From Deltaproteobacteria bacterium (GTDB lineage Bacteria; Desulfobacterota; Deferrisomatia; Deferrisomatales; BM512), in the NCBI GenBank assembly GCA_002869005.1, contig PKTU01000002.1, positions 1 to 53,572 on the forward strand: DNA of 53,572 nucleotides. Direction: 5' to 3'. The notes below the pieces were generated by a model, which was not told the DNA's origin, ran no database searches, and worked only from the letters and a program-made list of their open reading frames with translations. A program made the translations under genes and the position numbers. Below, one piece after another: positions 42,010-51,110 of this stretch (its first letter is position 1; the number at the start of each line of letters is the position of its first letter).

Positions 42010-43127
42010 TTTCCCCGTAATTCTTCGACGCCATGCGTCATTATGATTCTATTTTTCAAGATTAGGCCGCCCAAATAGCTACCCGGAAAAAGGCCCGCCA
42101 AAAATAGCAAGGATGATATCGAAAGGTAAGGCAGGCCGCCTAAAAGGTGCCAGACGTTGCACCCCTCCGCTATCCGGGCTGATATAGCCATTATCACCCC
42201 CCCCGCGAAGGCCGATAAGTATTGGCGCGGAGGAATGCGGAAATTAACTTCGTAATCACCCGCCATTTTAGCAGAAAACAGCGCTCCAAAAAATATCCCA
42301 ATAAATAAAGCGCCCTGGGCAATGAAGAGGGTATCCGTAACGGGGCCGTTATTTATGGTGATGGAGCCGCCCTGAAATTCAAGGGGAATGGCGACGCTTT
42401 TAGAAAAATATGAGGCTCTTGCAATATGACCGGGGAATATTGCTGCCTCAATTGTTGTGGCCACCTTAGCGTATAGCGTGGAGATGGAGATAGGGGTCCC
42501 GAAAAAGAAAATCGATAGCGCGCCCAAAAAGGATATCGCTACCGCAGCCTTCCAGGGTTGCAGGTAGGTGGGGATGAAGCTCTTCAATGTAAGCTTGCCC
42601 CCTCTTGCCCAAGAGATGATAAATAAGCTCCCTGCTAATGCCGAGGGCAGGACTACATAGAGCGGATCGGCACCTAACAACTCCGGTATGGTAGCAGCCT
42701 CAAATAAAGAGATCCGTTTGAAAAATCCGCTTATAGGAATTGCCAACTCAAAGAAGATCAAACTTCCGAATATTAGCCCTAAAATTGTTGCCGCGCCCGT
42801 CACCTCGCCTCCACCGAACCTGTAGACAGAGCCGACGACACAGCTTCCGGCGAGGGTCATCCCCACTCCGAAACCTATGCCTCCCAGAAGATGCGCCGCA
42901 CTCGGCGAACCGAAAACCTGAATAGAAACACCAAAACGGCGCAGAATCTCAAAGGTTAGGGTGGAGATAACTACTGAGAGGAGTAGCGCGCGGAGCAAAA
43001 GAAAGGATCTCGTTAAGAATACGTCCCTTACCATACCTGTAAGGCAGAAATCGGACCGGTGCATCACCCACCCCGCGAGGCTTCCTATAGCTAGCATGAC
43101 CAGGAATGTCTTAAGAGTGAAATCCAT
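42006..43127 (-). CDS. YeeE/YedE-family (TsuA-like) sulfur-compound transporter
   Basis: The 373-residue integral membrane protein has about 9-10 hydrophobic segments. The conserved Cys residues in HRSDFCLTG (near residue 27), TLAGSCVVG (near 94) and EGCNVWHLLGG (near 329) match the thiosulfate-conducting cysteines of TsuA/YeeE. With the overlapping TusA-like gene it probably imports thiosulfate or another sulfur species. ATG at 43127 follows AGGTGA; an upstream in-frame start adds 11 unconserved residues. Confidence 0.87.
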   Translation of the reverse strand: MDFTLKTFLVMLAIGSLAGWVMHRSDFCLTGMVRDVFLTRSFLLLRALLLSVVISTLTFEILRRFGVSIQVFGSPSAAHLLGGIGFGVGMTLAGSCVVGSVYRFGGGEVTGAATILGLIFGSLIFFELAIPISGFFKRISLFEAATIPELLGADPLYVVLPSALAGSLFIISWARGGKLTLKSFIPTYLQPWKAAVAISFLGALSIFFFGTPISISTLYAKVATTIEAAIFPGHIARASYFSKSVAIPLEFQGGSITINNGPVTDTLFIAQGALFIGIFFGALFSAKMAGDYEVNFRIPPRQYLSAFAGGVIMAISARIAEGCNVWHLLGGLPYLSISSLLFLAGLFPGSYLGGLILKNRIIMTHGVEELRGK

Positions 43128-43227
43128 ACTCTTCACCTGCCTGAAAGTGAGCCTTTGCACAAGATATTAACATGATTTTAGCTGCGGCTGGAAGTTGCGG
43201 GCAAATCTTTGAGGCGCCCGGAAAAGA

Positions 43228-43253
43228 TTTTTGATACTTTGCCTTATCAAAAA
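43228..43253. repeat. 9-bp inverted repeat between the YeeE-type and NUDIX genes
   Basis: TTTTTGATA (43228-43236) and TATCAAAAA (43245-43253) are perfect complements around 8 nt. It lies in the 150-nt divergent gap. It could be an operator, or an AT-rich hairpin in the leader of the NUDIX gene. The spacing does not fit an FNR site. Confidence 0.4.
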
Positions 43254-43279
43254 AATAAAGGTGTATGAAGGAAATTGTA

Positions 43280-43681
43280 ATGAGTTTAAAAGCATTGCAC
43301 GTAGTTGCCGGTGTACTGAGAAGGGGTGAGGAGATATTGATCTCAAAGCGCTTGCCCGGCGGACCGCACGGCGGGTTCTGGGAGTTTCCCGGAGGCAAGG
43401 TTGAGCAGGGCGAGGGCGAGCGCGAAGCGCTTTGCCGTGAGCTTATGGAGGAGCTTGGCATAGCAGTTCAGGTAGGCCCCCGTTGGGGCGAAGTAACACA
43501 TGCCTACCCCCATGCGACCATAAGGATTGTTTTTTATTTTTGTGAAATAACATCGGGTACCCCCCGGCCTCTTGGGTGTGAAAAAGTCAAGTGGGTGAGA
43601 AGTGAAAATTTGCACCAATACCCAATGCCTGAGGCGGATTCAAAAATAGTGGACGCTATGCACTCTCCACAAAGTAGTTGA
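43280..43681 (+). CDS. MutT-like NUDIX hydrolase
   Basis: The 133-residue protein carries a perfect Nudix box from G39 to I61 (G-x5-E-x7-RELMEELGI). The family includes 8-oxo-dGTP pyrophosphatases (MutT), and the length and N-terminus VVAGVLRRGEEILISKR fit that group. I chose ATG 43280 because AAGGAA lies 6 nt upstream; ATG 43265 is possible. It precedes the rnf operon by 68 nt and is probably functionally unrelated. Confidence 0.88.
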   Translation: MSLKALHVVAGVLRRGEEILISKRLPGGPHGGFWEFPGGKVEQGEGEREALCRELMEELGIAVQVGPRWGEVTHAYPHATIRIVFYFCEITSGTPRPLGCEKVKWVRSENLHQYPMPEADSKIVDAMHSPQSS

Positions 43682-43749
43682 CAGCCTGGAAAAATCGATT
43701 TTATTCTCCAACTTTATTTCAATTACATTTAAAGGTTTTAGAGTAGCGT

Positions 43750-44343
43750 ATGGAGCAATCTTATCTTGTCCAGTTGGCCCTGCTTTTTATAGGGTCGGTG
43801 CTGGTCAACAACTTCGTGCTGTCGCGCTTTCTCGGTATATGTCCCTTCCTGGGGGTATCGAGAAAGACGGAGACCGCGCTGGGCATGGGGATGGCGGTCA
43901 TTTTCGTCATGACCGTGGCCTCCGTTGTAACCTGGCTGATACAGCGCTATCTGCTGGAACCTTTTGGCCTCGAATACCTTCAAACCATCGCTTTCATCCT
44001 GGTAATCGCTTCTTTGGTGCAACTTGTGGAGATGGTGGTGCAGAAGGTCTCGCCCGCACTTTATCAGGCTCTGGGCATATTTCTGCCGCTCATTACTACC
44101 AACTGCGCGGTCCTTGGTGTAGCGGTTCTCAACATCCAGAAAGAGTTCTCCTTCGTTGAGACCATAGTCTTCTCCGCCGGCGCGGCGTTGGGCTTCACCC
44201 TCGCCATTGTGCTTTTTGCCGGCCTCAGGGAACGTCTGGAGCTCTCCGACGTGCCCCAGGCTTTTAGAGGCACCGCTGTAGCATTGGTGACCGCAGGACT
44301 TCTCTCATTGGCGTTTATGGGTTTTGCGGGGCTCGTCAAATGA
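43750..44343 (+). CDS. rnfA: Rnf electron transport complex subunit A
   Basis: The 197-residue protein has six membrane segments and the RnfA/RnfE-type signatures [18 protein letters not shown] (about 20-37) and [12 protein letters not shown] (about 115-126), whose Cys residues hold an intramembrane iron-sulfur cluster in studied complexes. Rnf couples ferredoxin:NAD+ electron transfer to ion pumping, or runs in reverse to reduce ferredoxin. It is first in the string rnfABCDGE, the order seen in gamma-proteobacterial rsx operons. The 3' end overlaps rnfB by 4 nt. Confidence 0.96.
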   Translation: MEQSYLVQLALLFIGSVLVNNFVLSRFLGICPFLGVSRKTETALGMGMAVIFVMTVASVVTWLIQRYLLEPFGLEYLQTIAFILVIASLVQLVEMVVQKVSPALYQALGIFLPLITTNCAVLGVAVLNIQKEFSFVETIVFSAGAALGFTLAIVLFAGLRERLELSDVPQAFRGTAVALVTAGLLSLAFMGFAGLVK

Positions 44344-45332
44344 TTGAGGCGGCGATAATCCTTGTAGCTATAGGCGGCGCGGCGGCGCTGGGGCTGGGCA
44401 TTGCCTCGATAAAGTTCTCGGTTTACGTAGACCCGCGCGTTGAAAAAGTTGATGAGCTTCTGCCGGGAGCCAACTGCGGCGCGTGCGGCTACACAGGCTG
44501 CCACTCACTCGCGGAGGCTATAGTGGCCGGCGAGGCAATTCCCTCTGCCTGTATCCCCGGCGGGGAGACCGTTGCAAAGGCGGTTGGCGAAGTCGTCGGG
44601 GTATCCACAGAGATTGCCGAGCGAAATGTAGCTATCGTTCACTGTAAGGGAACCCGTGACAAGTCAACGGTGAAGGGCGTCTATCTCGGCGTTGAGGACT
44701 GCCGGGCGGCGAGGCTCGTCCTCGGTACGCCCAAGGGTTGTTTTTACGGGTGCATAGGGTTCGGCACCTGCGAACACTCCTGCCCCTTTGACGCGATCCA
44801 TGTGGGTGAGGGCGGCGTCGCGGTGGTTGATAATGATAAGTGCACAGGCTGCGGCAAGTGCGTCGCCTCCTGCCCGAAACAAATTATCTCCCTCGCCCCG
44901 ATCTCGCTTGAAGTCCACATAAAGTGCAAATCCCCCGAAAAGGGCAAGGCGGTAAAAAGCGTCTGCGAAGTGGGGTGCATAGGCTGCTCCAAATGCGCGA
45001 AGACATGCCCGGTCGAGGCCATCGAGATGAAAGACGGCCTTGCGGTAATCGATATAGCAAAGTGCATATCCTGCGGGCGCTGCGCCGAGGTTTGCCCCAC
45101 GTCAAATATCGACGATGCCGCAGCGCCAAGGCACTACCTTGAGGTGAAAGAGCAAGATTGTATCGGCTGCACGAAATGCAAAAAAGTCTGCCCCGTGGAC
45201 GCTGTAGCCGGCGAAAAGAAAAAGCCCCACGTAATCGACAAGGCAAAATGCGTGAGCTGCATGAAGTGTTACGAGGCCTGCCCCAAGGACGCCATCGTAA
45301 TGGTCGGCGAGAGGGGAGGCGACGATGGGTAG
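44340..45332 (+). CDS. rnfB: Rnf complex subunit B, extended multi-cluster form
   Basis: The 330-residue protein has an N-terminal membrane anchor, then the Fes domain ([16 protein letters not shown] near residues 45-60), then six ferredoxin-type Cys motifs: [13 protein letters not shown] (about 139-151), [48 protein letters not shown] and [12 protein letters not shown]. It takes electrons from soluble ferredoxin and passes them to RnfC. The canonical short RnfB has only two ferredoxin motifs, so this is a much extended electron wire of the kind seen in anaerobes. Confidence 0.96.
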   Translation: MIEAAIILVAIGGAAALGLGIASIKFSVYVDPRVEKVDELLPGANCGACGYTGCHSLAEAIVAGEAIPSACIPGGETVAKAVGEVVGVSTEIAERNVAIVHCKGTRDKSTVKGVYLGVEDCRAARLVLGTPKGCFYGCIGFGTCEHSCPFDAIHVGEGGVAVVDNDKCTGCGKCVASCPKQIISLAPISLEVHIKCKSPEKGKAVKSVCEVGCIGCSKCAKTCPVEAIEMKDGLAVIDIAKCISCGRCAEVCPTSNIDDAAAPRHYLEVKEQDCIGCTKCKKVCPVDAVAGEKKKPHVIDKAKCVSCMKCYEACPKDAIVMVGERGGDDG

Positions 45333-46653
45333 ACACCTCTTCAGGGGTGGCATTCATCCCCCCGATGAGAAAAAACGTACAGCGCACCTGCCCACAGAGG
45401 TCGCGCCGTTGCCGGAGCTAATATTCCTCCCGGTCAGCCAGCACATCGGCGCTCCCGCGAAGCCTGCGGTGAAAAAGGGCGACAAGGTTCTCAAGGGGCA
45501 AGTTGTCGCGACGGCGTCAGGATTCGTCTCGGTGCCGATACACGCATCCACCTCCGGTGTGGTCAGAAGCGTTGGTCCCTACCATCACCCGATGGGCGCA
45601 AAACAGCTCGCCATTGAAATCGAGGTTGATGGCGAAGATCTTGCCGCCGAGCCGCTGGCGCCCATAGAAGACCCGCTTAATGCCGACCCCAACGTCATAA
45701 AGAGCCGCATACTGGAAGCGGGTATAGTCGGCATGGGAGGGGCTACCTTCCCCACACATGTGAAGCTCTCCCCGCCGCCTGAGTCGCCGATAGATTCAGT
45801 AATTTTAAATGGCGTCGAGTGCGAGCCCTTCCTCACCGCGGACCACAGGCTGATGCTTGAGCGCGGCGACGATATAATGTGCGGGCTAAAGCTCATATTG
45901 AATATCTTCGGCTTAGAGCGCGGCTACATCGGAATAGAGATGAACAAGCCCGACGCAATCGCCGAGATGGCGCGCTTCGCAACTGAGCGGGGCTGGTGCG
46001 ATATAAGGGGACTTGAGGTTCGTTACCCGCAGGGCGCGGAGAAGCAGTTGATCCACGCAATCCTCGGCCGCGACGTGCCCTCCGGGGCGTTGCCGATGGC
46101 CGTTGGCACTGTTGTCCAGAATGTCGCCACCGCTGTGGCGATTTGGGAGGCGGTAACTAAAGGGAAGCCGCTCATAGAGCGCGTCGCGACAGTTACCGGC
46201 GATGGTGTTAAAGAGCCCAAGAATATCCTCATTCGCACCGGGATGACTCTACAGCACCTCGTAGATCAGGCTGGCGGTCTCACCGACGATTGCCAGAAGG
46301 TCATTATGGGCGGCCCGATGATGGGTATGGCGCAGCACACCCTTGAGGTGCCCGCGACAAAGGGAACCTCCGGCGTTTTGTGTCTCCCGGCGGCTGAAGT
46401 ACGCGCAACGGGCCACCGCGACTGCATATCCTGCGGCCGCTGCGTTTCGGCATGCCCCATGGGACTCTCTCCGACGACGATATTCAACCTCATAGACAAG
46501 GACAAGGTCGCCGAGGCTGACGAATGGAGCGCGCTGGATTGCATCGAATGCGGCAGCTGCTCCTACGTATGCCCCGCATGGATACCCCTGGTCCAGTATA
46601 TACGCTATGCGAAGGGGCGCGTAATGGCGCGGAGGAGGGAGCTTAAAGGATGA
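45325..46653 (+). CDS. rnfC: Rnf complex subunit C (NADH/FMN module)
   Basis: The 442-residue peripheral subunit resembles NuoF: RnfC N-terminal domain (GGIHPPDEK near residues 8-16), FMN/NADH-binding core with MGGATFPTHVKL (about 137-148) and NGVECEPFLTADHRL (about 161-175), SLBB-like part, and two C-terminal clusters CISCGRCVSACP (about 371) and CIECGSCSYVCP (about 411). It exchanges electrons with NAD(H). It overlaps rnfB by 8 nt and rnfD by 4 nt. No long C-terminal Ala/Lys extension like that of the E. coli protein is present. Confidence 0.96.
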   Translation: MGRHLFRGGIHPPDEKKRTAHLPTEVAPLPELIFLPVSQHIGAPAKPAVKKGDKVLKGQVVATASGFVSVPIHASTSGVVRSVGPYHHPMGAKQLAIEIEVDGEDLAAEPLAPIEDPLNADPNVIKSRILEAGIVGMGGATFPTHVKLSPPPESPIDSVILNGVECEPFLTADHRLMLERGDDIMCGLKLILNIFGLERGYIGIEMNKPDAIAEMARFATERGWCDIRGLEVRYPQGAEKQLIHAILGRDVPSGALPMAVGTVVQNVATAVAIWEAVTKGKPLIERVATVTGDGVKEPKNILIRTGMTLQHLVDQAGGLTDDCQKVIMGGPMMGMAQHTLEVPATKGTSGVLCLPAAEVRATGHRDCISCGRCVSACPMGLSPTTIFNLIDKDKVAEADEWSALDCIECGSCSYVCPAWIPLVQYIRYAKGRVMARRRELKG

Positions 46654-47639
46654 GCCGCACCTTCTTCATAACCTCCTCGCCCCATGTAAACGACGGCGAC
46701 TCAATTTTCCGCATAATGTGGTCTGTTGTGGGTGCTTTGTTGCCTGCGACCCTCTGGGGCTTTTACCTCTTCGGTATGCCTGCGGTAAGGGTGACCCTCT
46801 TTACCGTCGCCGCTGCCGTCTTGGCAGAGGCCGCGGCGAACAAAATGAGGGGCCGCGCCGACACAACCCTGGATGGCTCCGCTGTCCTTACAGGGCTGCT
46901 CCTCGCGCTAAATCTGCCACCCTCCGCGCCCTGGTGGCTCTGCGTCTTCGGCGGCGCGGCGGCCATACTACTCGGCAAACAGGTTTTCGGCGGGCTTGGA
47001 CACAACCCCTTCAACCCCGCCCTTGTGGCGCGTGTGCTGCTCCTCGTATCGTTCCCCGCTTTCATGACTGATTGGGCGGTTGACGCCGGCTACCTTGCAG
47101 ATGCCGTCTCCTCCGCGACAGTGCTTGGGGAGGCTAAGACCTTCCTCATGACACCTGCGCTCGGCGCGCTCCCCGACGTTGACTACCTGGACCTCTTCAT
47201 CGGTTTTAGGGCGGGGTGTATCGGGGAGGTCTCTCCGCTTCTCCTGCTGGCTGGCGCGGCATACTTATACTGGCGCAGGATTATCACGATTGACATACCG
47301 CTCGCCTTCATCGCAACGGTTTTTGTTATAACCACGGCTGCGTGGGGCTTCGCTCCTGAAAAATATCTAAACCCGATGGCGCACCTCATGACGGGCGGCC
47401 TTATGATAGGCGCGCTCTTTATGGCGACCGACATGGTAACAAGCCCCTTGAATACAAAGGGGCGCTGGATATTCGGCTTAGGGTGCGGGCTTTTAACCGC
47501 AGTGATACGCCTCTGGGGCGGTTACCCGGAGGGCGTCTCCTTCTCCATCCTCCTCATGAATGCGTGCGTGCCTCTAATAGACAGGTACACAAAGCCCAGG
47601 AAATTCGGGCTTGCCGCGCCTGCGAAGGGGGGTGGTTGA
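46650..47639 (+). CDS. rnfD: Rnf complex subunit D
   Basis: The 329-residue integral membrane subunit has about nine helices and the family motifs DGSAVLTGLLLALNLPP (about 75-91) and GLGHNPFNPALVARV (about 115-129). The site expected to carry covalent FMN is the Thr in DAVSSATVLGE (about 151-161). RnfD is an ion-translocating part of the complex. The gene overlaps rnfC by 4 nt and rnfG by 1 nt. Confidence 0.95.
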   Translation: MSRTFFITSSPHVNDGDSIFRIMWSVVGALLPATLWGFYLFGMPAVRVTLFTVAAAVLAEAAANKMRGRADTTLDGSAVLTGLLLALNLPPSAPWWLCVFGGAAAILLGKQVFGGLGHNPFNPALVARVLLLVSFPAFMTDWAVDAGYLADAVSSATVLGEAKTFLMTPALGALPDVDYLDLFIGFRAGCIGEVSPLLLLAGAAYLYWRRIITIDIPLAFIATVFVITTAAWGFAPEKYLNPMAHLMTGGLMIGALFMATDMVTSPLNTKGRWIFGLGCGLLTAVIRLWGGYPEGVSFSILLMNACVPLIDRYTKPRKFGLAAPAKGGG

Positions 47640-48211
47640 TGAAGGATATATCGAGGATGGTGCTTGTCCTCGCCACCGTTTGTTTGGCGGCGGCGCTCGG
47701 CCTCTCAAAGATATACGATATGACCAAAGCCCCGATCGCGGAGGCGATGAGACAGGAAAAACTTTCGGCGATCAAGGCCGTTCTCCCGGCCTATGACAAC
47801 CAGCCCGACGTGGACGCGGTTGACTCCGGCGGGGCCACCTATTACATAGGCATGAATGAGGGCACGGTGAATGGAGTCGCCTTCGAGGTTTCCTCCATGC
47901 AAGGCTACGCCGGTCTTATTACGGCGATGGTAGGGGTGACACCGGCTGGAGATGTCACCGGGGTGCGGGTGCTTTCTCACGCCGAGACCCCCGGCCTCGG
48001 GGCCAAATTCACCGGTGAAGAGTACCTCTCCATGTTCAAGGGCAAAAACCTATCAGCCGCAAAGTGGGCGGTGAAGAAGGATGGCGGCGATTTCGACCAG
48101 ATAACCGGTGCGACGATCTCACCGCGCGCGCTGGTCGGCGCTGTGAAGGCCGGGCTGGAGGGTTTTTCCCGTGCGGCCTCATCCCTTGGCATCGTCAAAG
48201 GGGGTGAATGA
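47639..48211 (+). CDS. rnfG: Rnf complex subunit G (covalent FMN)
   Basis: The 190-residue protein has one N-terminal membrane helix (about residues 6-24) and a periplasmic FMN_bind domain with the flavin attachment motif ITGATIS near residues 158-164, and HAETPGLGAKF near 120-130. It passes electrons across the complex. The start ATG is fused to the rnfD stop as TGATG and follows GGGGGGTGG. It overlaps rnfE. Confidence 0.95.
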   Translation: MKDISRMVLVLATVCLAAALGLSKIYDMTKAPIAEAMRQEKLSAIKAVLPAYDNQPDVDAVDSGGATYYIGMNEGTVNGVAFEVSSMQGYAGLITAMVGVTPAGDVTGVRVLSHAETPGLGAKFTGEEYLSMFKGKNLSAAKWAVKKDGGDFDQITGATISPRALVGAVKAGLEGFSRAASSLGIVKGGE

Positions 48212-48810
48212 TGGGCGCCGTTGAAAATTTCACCCGCGGTCTATTCAAGGAAAACCCTGTCTTCCGACTGCTCCTCGGTATGTGCCCGACCCTCGCCGTA
48301 ACCACGGAGGCCGTCAATGGGCTTGGGATGGGCCTCGCGACGACCTTCGTCCTCATCTGCTCCAACGCTGTTGTAAGCCTCCTGAGGAATGTCATCCCCG
48401 CCAAGGTGCGCATCCCCTGCTTTATCGTCATAATCGCGACGTTCGTCACTATCGTCGATTTGGTTATGAATGCTTACCTCCACGACATGCACAAGACCCT
48501 CGGGGTATTTATCCCATTAATCGTCGTAAACTGCGTAATTCTGGGGCGCGCCGAGGCTTTCGCCTCCCGCAACAACCCCCTCGGATCGCTGCTTGACGGC
48601 CTAGGAATGGGTCTGGGCTTCACCGGGAGCCTTATGTTGCTCGGCTCCGTAAGGGAACTCTTCGGCAACGGCACCATCTTCGGGGCCTCGATATTCGGCG
48701 GCGGATACAACCCCGTAATAGTCATGATCCTCCCTCCGGGGGCGTTTATAACGCTTGGAATATTGCTTGCAATTATCAACCGTTTGGCGAGCGCGAAGAG
48801 GGCTTCGTGA
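48211..48810 (+). CDS. rnfE: Rnf complex subunit E
   Basis: The 199-residue integral membrane subunit is homologous to RnfA: LGMCPTLAVTTEAVNGLGMG (about 23-42) and IVVNCVILGRAEAFA (about 109-123) are family signatures with the cluster-binding Cys residues. Two adjacent ATG codons exist (48208, 48211); GGGGG at 48200-48204 suits the second. It is the last rnf gene, and 171 nt with a new promoter separate it from nuoA. Confidence 0.95.
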   Translation: MGAVENFTRGLFKENPVFRLLLGMCPTLAVTTEAVNGLGMGLATTFVLICSNAVVSLLRNVIPAKVRIPCFIVIIATFVTIVDLVMNAYLHDMHKTLGVFIPLIVVNCVILGRAEAFASRNNPLGSLLDGLGMGLGFTGSLMLLGSVRELFGNGTIFGASIFGGGYNPVIVMILPPGAFITLGILLAIINRLASAKRAS

Positions 48811-48859
48811 TTTACTTTTGGAAATACAACACATTTTAAGGGTTTTCGGGAGTTAGCCC

Positions 48860-48889
48860 TTGACAGGCCAACGTCCAGAACAGTATTGT
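48860..48889 (+). promoter_or_regulatory. Candidate sigma-70 promoter upstream of nuoA
   Basis: TTGACA (48860-48865), an 18-nt spacer and TATTGT (48884-48889) lie about 95 nt before the nuoA ATG. This suggests that complex I has its own promoter rather than only reading through from rnf. Confidence 0.5.
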
Positions 48890-48908
48890 TTTGCGCGTTT
48901 GAGGTGGA

Positions 48909-48923
48909 CGAAATAATATTTCG
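48909..48923. promoter_or_regulatory. 15-bp perfect palindrome upstream of nuoA
   Basis: CGAAATA-A-TATTTCG is a perfect seven-base inverted repeat around one central base, located about 20-34 bp past the -10 box of the candidate nuoA promoter. Its place downstream of the likely start site suits a repressor site or an RNA hairpin. The regulator is unknown. Confidence 0.4.
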
Positions 48924-48981
48924 ATCCATGTTCGCTTGTGAAATTCCCCATTTATTCCGATAGCTTGGAAGAGGAAGTTTC

Positions 48982-49338
48982 ATGGTTGAAAACTTTGTCC
49001 CCGTCTTGATTCTATTTTTACTCGCTGCGGCGTTCGGATTGGGAACCGTGGCGATATCCTCCCTCCTGGGCCCAAAGCGCCCAACCAAGGTTAAGCAGGA
49101 AACCTATGAGTGCGGTATGGTGGTCGACCCCCCGGCGTACCGTCCCTTTCACGTAAAGTATTACCTCATCGCGATGGCCTTCGTGGTCTTCGACGTCGAG
49201 GTTGTTTTCCTCTATCCGTGGGCTGTCAAGTTTAAACAACTTGGCCTCTTCGGGCTCGTTGAGATGCTTGTCTTCATCTTCATACTGCTCGTCGGATACG
49301 CCTACATCTGGAAGAAAGGAGTGCTGGAGTGGGAATAG
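48982..49338 (+). CDS. nuoA: NADH-quinone oxidoreductase subunit A
   Basis: The 118-residue membrane subunit of complex I has three helices and the conserved acidic segment [20 protein letters not shown] (about residues 58-77) plus [10 protein letters not shown] (about 42-51). NuoA lies at the junction of quinone site and membrane arm. ATG follows GAGGAA. It overlaps nuoB by 10 nt. Confidence 0.96.
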   Translation: MVENFVPVLILFLLAAAFGLGTVAISSLLGPKRPTKVKQETYECGMVVDPPAYRPFHVKYYLIAMAFVVFDVEVVFLYPWAVKFKQLGLFGLVEMLVFIFILLVGYAYIWKKGVLEWE

Positions 49339-49829
49339 AACAGAAACTCCCCCCCGTACTTGCCACCAACCTTGAGAAGGTAGTCGGCCTCTGCCGCGCC
49401 AACTCCATCTGGCCCATGACCTTCGGCCTCGCGTGCTGCGCGCTGGAGATGATGGTTGCGTCCTCATCCGACTACGATATCGCCCGCTTCGGCGCCGAGG
49501 CGTTCAGGCCTTCCCCCCGTCAGGCGGATATGATGATCGTCGCGGGCACCGTCACCAAGAAGATGGCCCCGATGGTCGAGCGTATCTACAATCAGATATC
49601 AGACCCCAAGTGGGTCATCGCATACGGCTCCTGCGCCTGCTCCGGCGGCATCTTCAACACCTACGGCACAGTGCAGGGGGTGGATGAGATTATCCCGGTG
49701 GACGTCTATGTGCCGGGTTGTCCTCCCCGCCCGGAGGCGCTCCTTGCCGCAATCATGAAGCTACAAAAGAAGATCAAGAGCGAGAAGTTCTCCGACCGTC
49801 CCGACCTCCCCAAGGTGGCGGCGGGCTAA
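49329..49829 (+). CDS. nuoB: NADH-quinone oxidoreductase subunit B
   Basis: The 166-residue subunit carries cluster N2, the last in the complex I chain. The ligands are visible: tandem C36-C37 in [11 protein letters not shown]102 in GSCACSGG and C131 in GCPPRPEA. The start is GTG at 49329, overlapping nuoA by 10 nt, with AAGGAG about 11 nt upstream. The gene is intact and of normal length. Confidence 0.96.
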   Translation: MGIEQKLPPVLATNLEKVVGLCRANSIWPMTFGLACCALEMMVASSSDYDIARFGAEAFRPSPRQADMMIVAGTVTKKMAPMVERIYNQISDPKWVIAYGSCACSGGIFNTYGTVQGVDEIIPVDVYVPGCPPRPEALLAAIMKLQKKIKSEKFSDRPDLPKVAAG

Positions 49830-49850
49830 TACGTTTCGCGAGGCTAAGTT

Positions 49851-50324
49851 ATGGTCCAATTAAGCCAAATACTTGAAGGGCTAAAAGGTAGCGTGGAGGG
49901 CGCTGTCCTCTCCAGCGAGACCTTTCGCGGGCAGGATGTAATAAGGGTCGAGGCGTCGGCGATTGTAGACGTCATGACCTACCTGCGCGACAACTGCTCC
50001 TTCGACATGCTCACCGACCTCACCGCCGTGGACTATCTGGGGCGCGAGAAGCGCTTTGAGATGGTCTACATCCTCTACTCCTTTGAGCACAACAGGAGGC
50101 TCCACGTCAAAGCCACGCTGGCCGACGGAGAGAAGATCGCAACTATAGAGGGTGTCTGGAAAGCGGCCAACTGGCTTGAGCGTGAGGTCTACGACCTCCT
50201 CGGCATCCATTTCGAGGGGCACAGCGATCTGCGCCGCATCCTCCTCTGGGACGGTTACGAGGGGCACCCTCTACGCAAGGATTTCCCCTTGAAGGGAATC
50301 CCCCAGAAGACGACGTACCGTTAG
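49851..50324 (+). CDS. nuoC: NADH-quinone oxidoreductase subunit C
   Basis: The 157-residue 30-kDa-type subunit contains the signature ERFEMVYILYS-like region (about 63-73) and EREVYDLLGIHFEGHSDLRR (about 106-125), ending with GHPLRKDFP. It packs against NuoD in the hydrogenase-like core. It is a separate protein, not the NuoCD fusion of enterobacteria. nuoD starts 15 nt later. Confidence 0.95.
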   Translation: MVQLSQILEGLKGSVEGAVLSSETFRGQDVIRVEASAIVDVMTYLRDNCSFDMLTDLTAVDYLGREKRFEMVYILYSFEHNRRLHVKATLADGEKIATIEGVWKAANWLEREVYDLLGIHFEGHSDLRRILLWDGYEGHPLRKDFPLKGIPQKTTYR

Positions 50325-50339
50325 GGCAGGGAGAAGACG

Positions 50340-51110
50340 ATGAGTGAAAAACGTAATATGATCGTTAACTTCGGCCCCTCACATCCGGCGACGCATGGCG
50401 TCCTCAGGGTGATTCTGGAGCTTGACGGCGAGACCGTTGTTGACGCTATCCCTCACATGGGGCACCTGCACCGCGGGCTTGAAAAGCTTGCCGAGCACAA
50501 GACCTACCACCAGGCGCTGCCCCTGACCGACCGCATGGACTACACCGGGGCGCTCATAAACAACCTCGGCTACTCCCTCGCGGTGGAAAAGCTCCTCGAC
50601 ATAGAGGACGCCATACCTGAACGCGCAACGGTTTTGCGTGTGCTTCTGTGCGAACTTCAGCGCATCGCGGCGCACCTGCTATGGTTCTCGACCCACGCCC
50701 TCGATATTGGCGCGATGACAGTCTTCTTCTACGCTTTTCGCGACAGGGAGACGATCCACGATATCCTGGAGCAGGCAACGGGCGCGCGGCTAACGCCGAG
50801 CTTCATCCGCCCCGGCGGCGTCGCCGCCGACATCAACGACAAGTTCATTGAAAAGGCGAGGGCCTTCGTGAAGTCCTTCCCCGCGTTGATGGATGAGTAC
50901 GAGCTGCTGCTCAATAAGAACAAGATATGGCTGAAGCGTACGCAGAATATCGGCATGATGAGCGCCGAGGAGTGCAAGCAGTATGCGGTGACGGGCCCGG
51001 TGCTTCGCGCCGCGGGCATCAAATGGGATCTAAGAAAGGCCCAGCCCTACTGCGATTACGACAGCTACGATTTTGAGATCCCCACCGGCACCATCGGCGA
51101 CGTTTGGTAG
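50340..51110 (+). pseudogene. nuoD: nuoD, N-terminal two thirds, ending at an in-frame TAG
   Basis: Codons 1-256 of NuoD, the 49-kDa subunit that forms the quinone cavity with NuoB. The family start NFGPSHPATHGVLR (about residues 10-23) and HMGHLHRGLEKL (about 38-49) are present. The frame stops at TAG (51108-51110) after GTIGDVW, exactly where the conserved [12 protein letters not shown] block should follow, and that block continues in the same frame at 51111. A single change from GAG, CAG or AAG would restore a normal protein of about 392 residues. TAG is an ordinary stop here (RF1 present, other genes end in TAG), so this is either a real nonsense mutation or a sequence error. Confidence 0.88.

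Noticed and set aside
48936-48942. TTGTGAA before nuoA as a Rex operator
   Set aside because: Only one half-site is present; the complementary TTCACAA is missing at the expected distance.
51108-51110. TAG in nuoD read as pyrrolysine
   Set aside because: Pyrrolysine is known from methylamine methyltransferases; NuoD has no use for it, other genes here end in TAG, RF1 is present and no pyl genes are seen.
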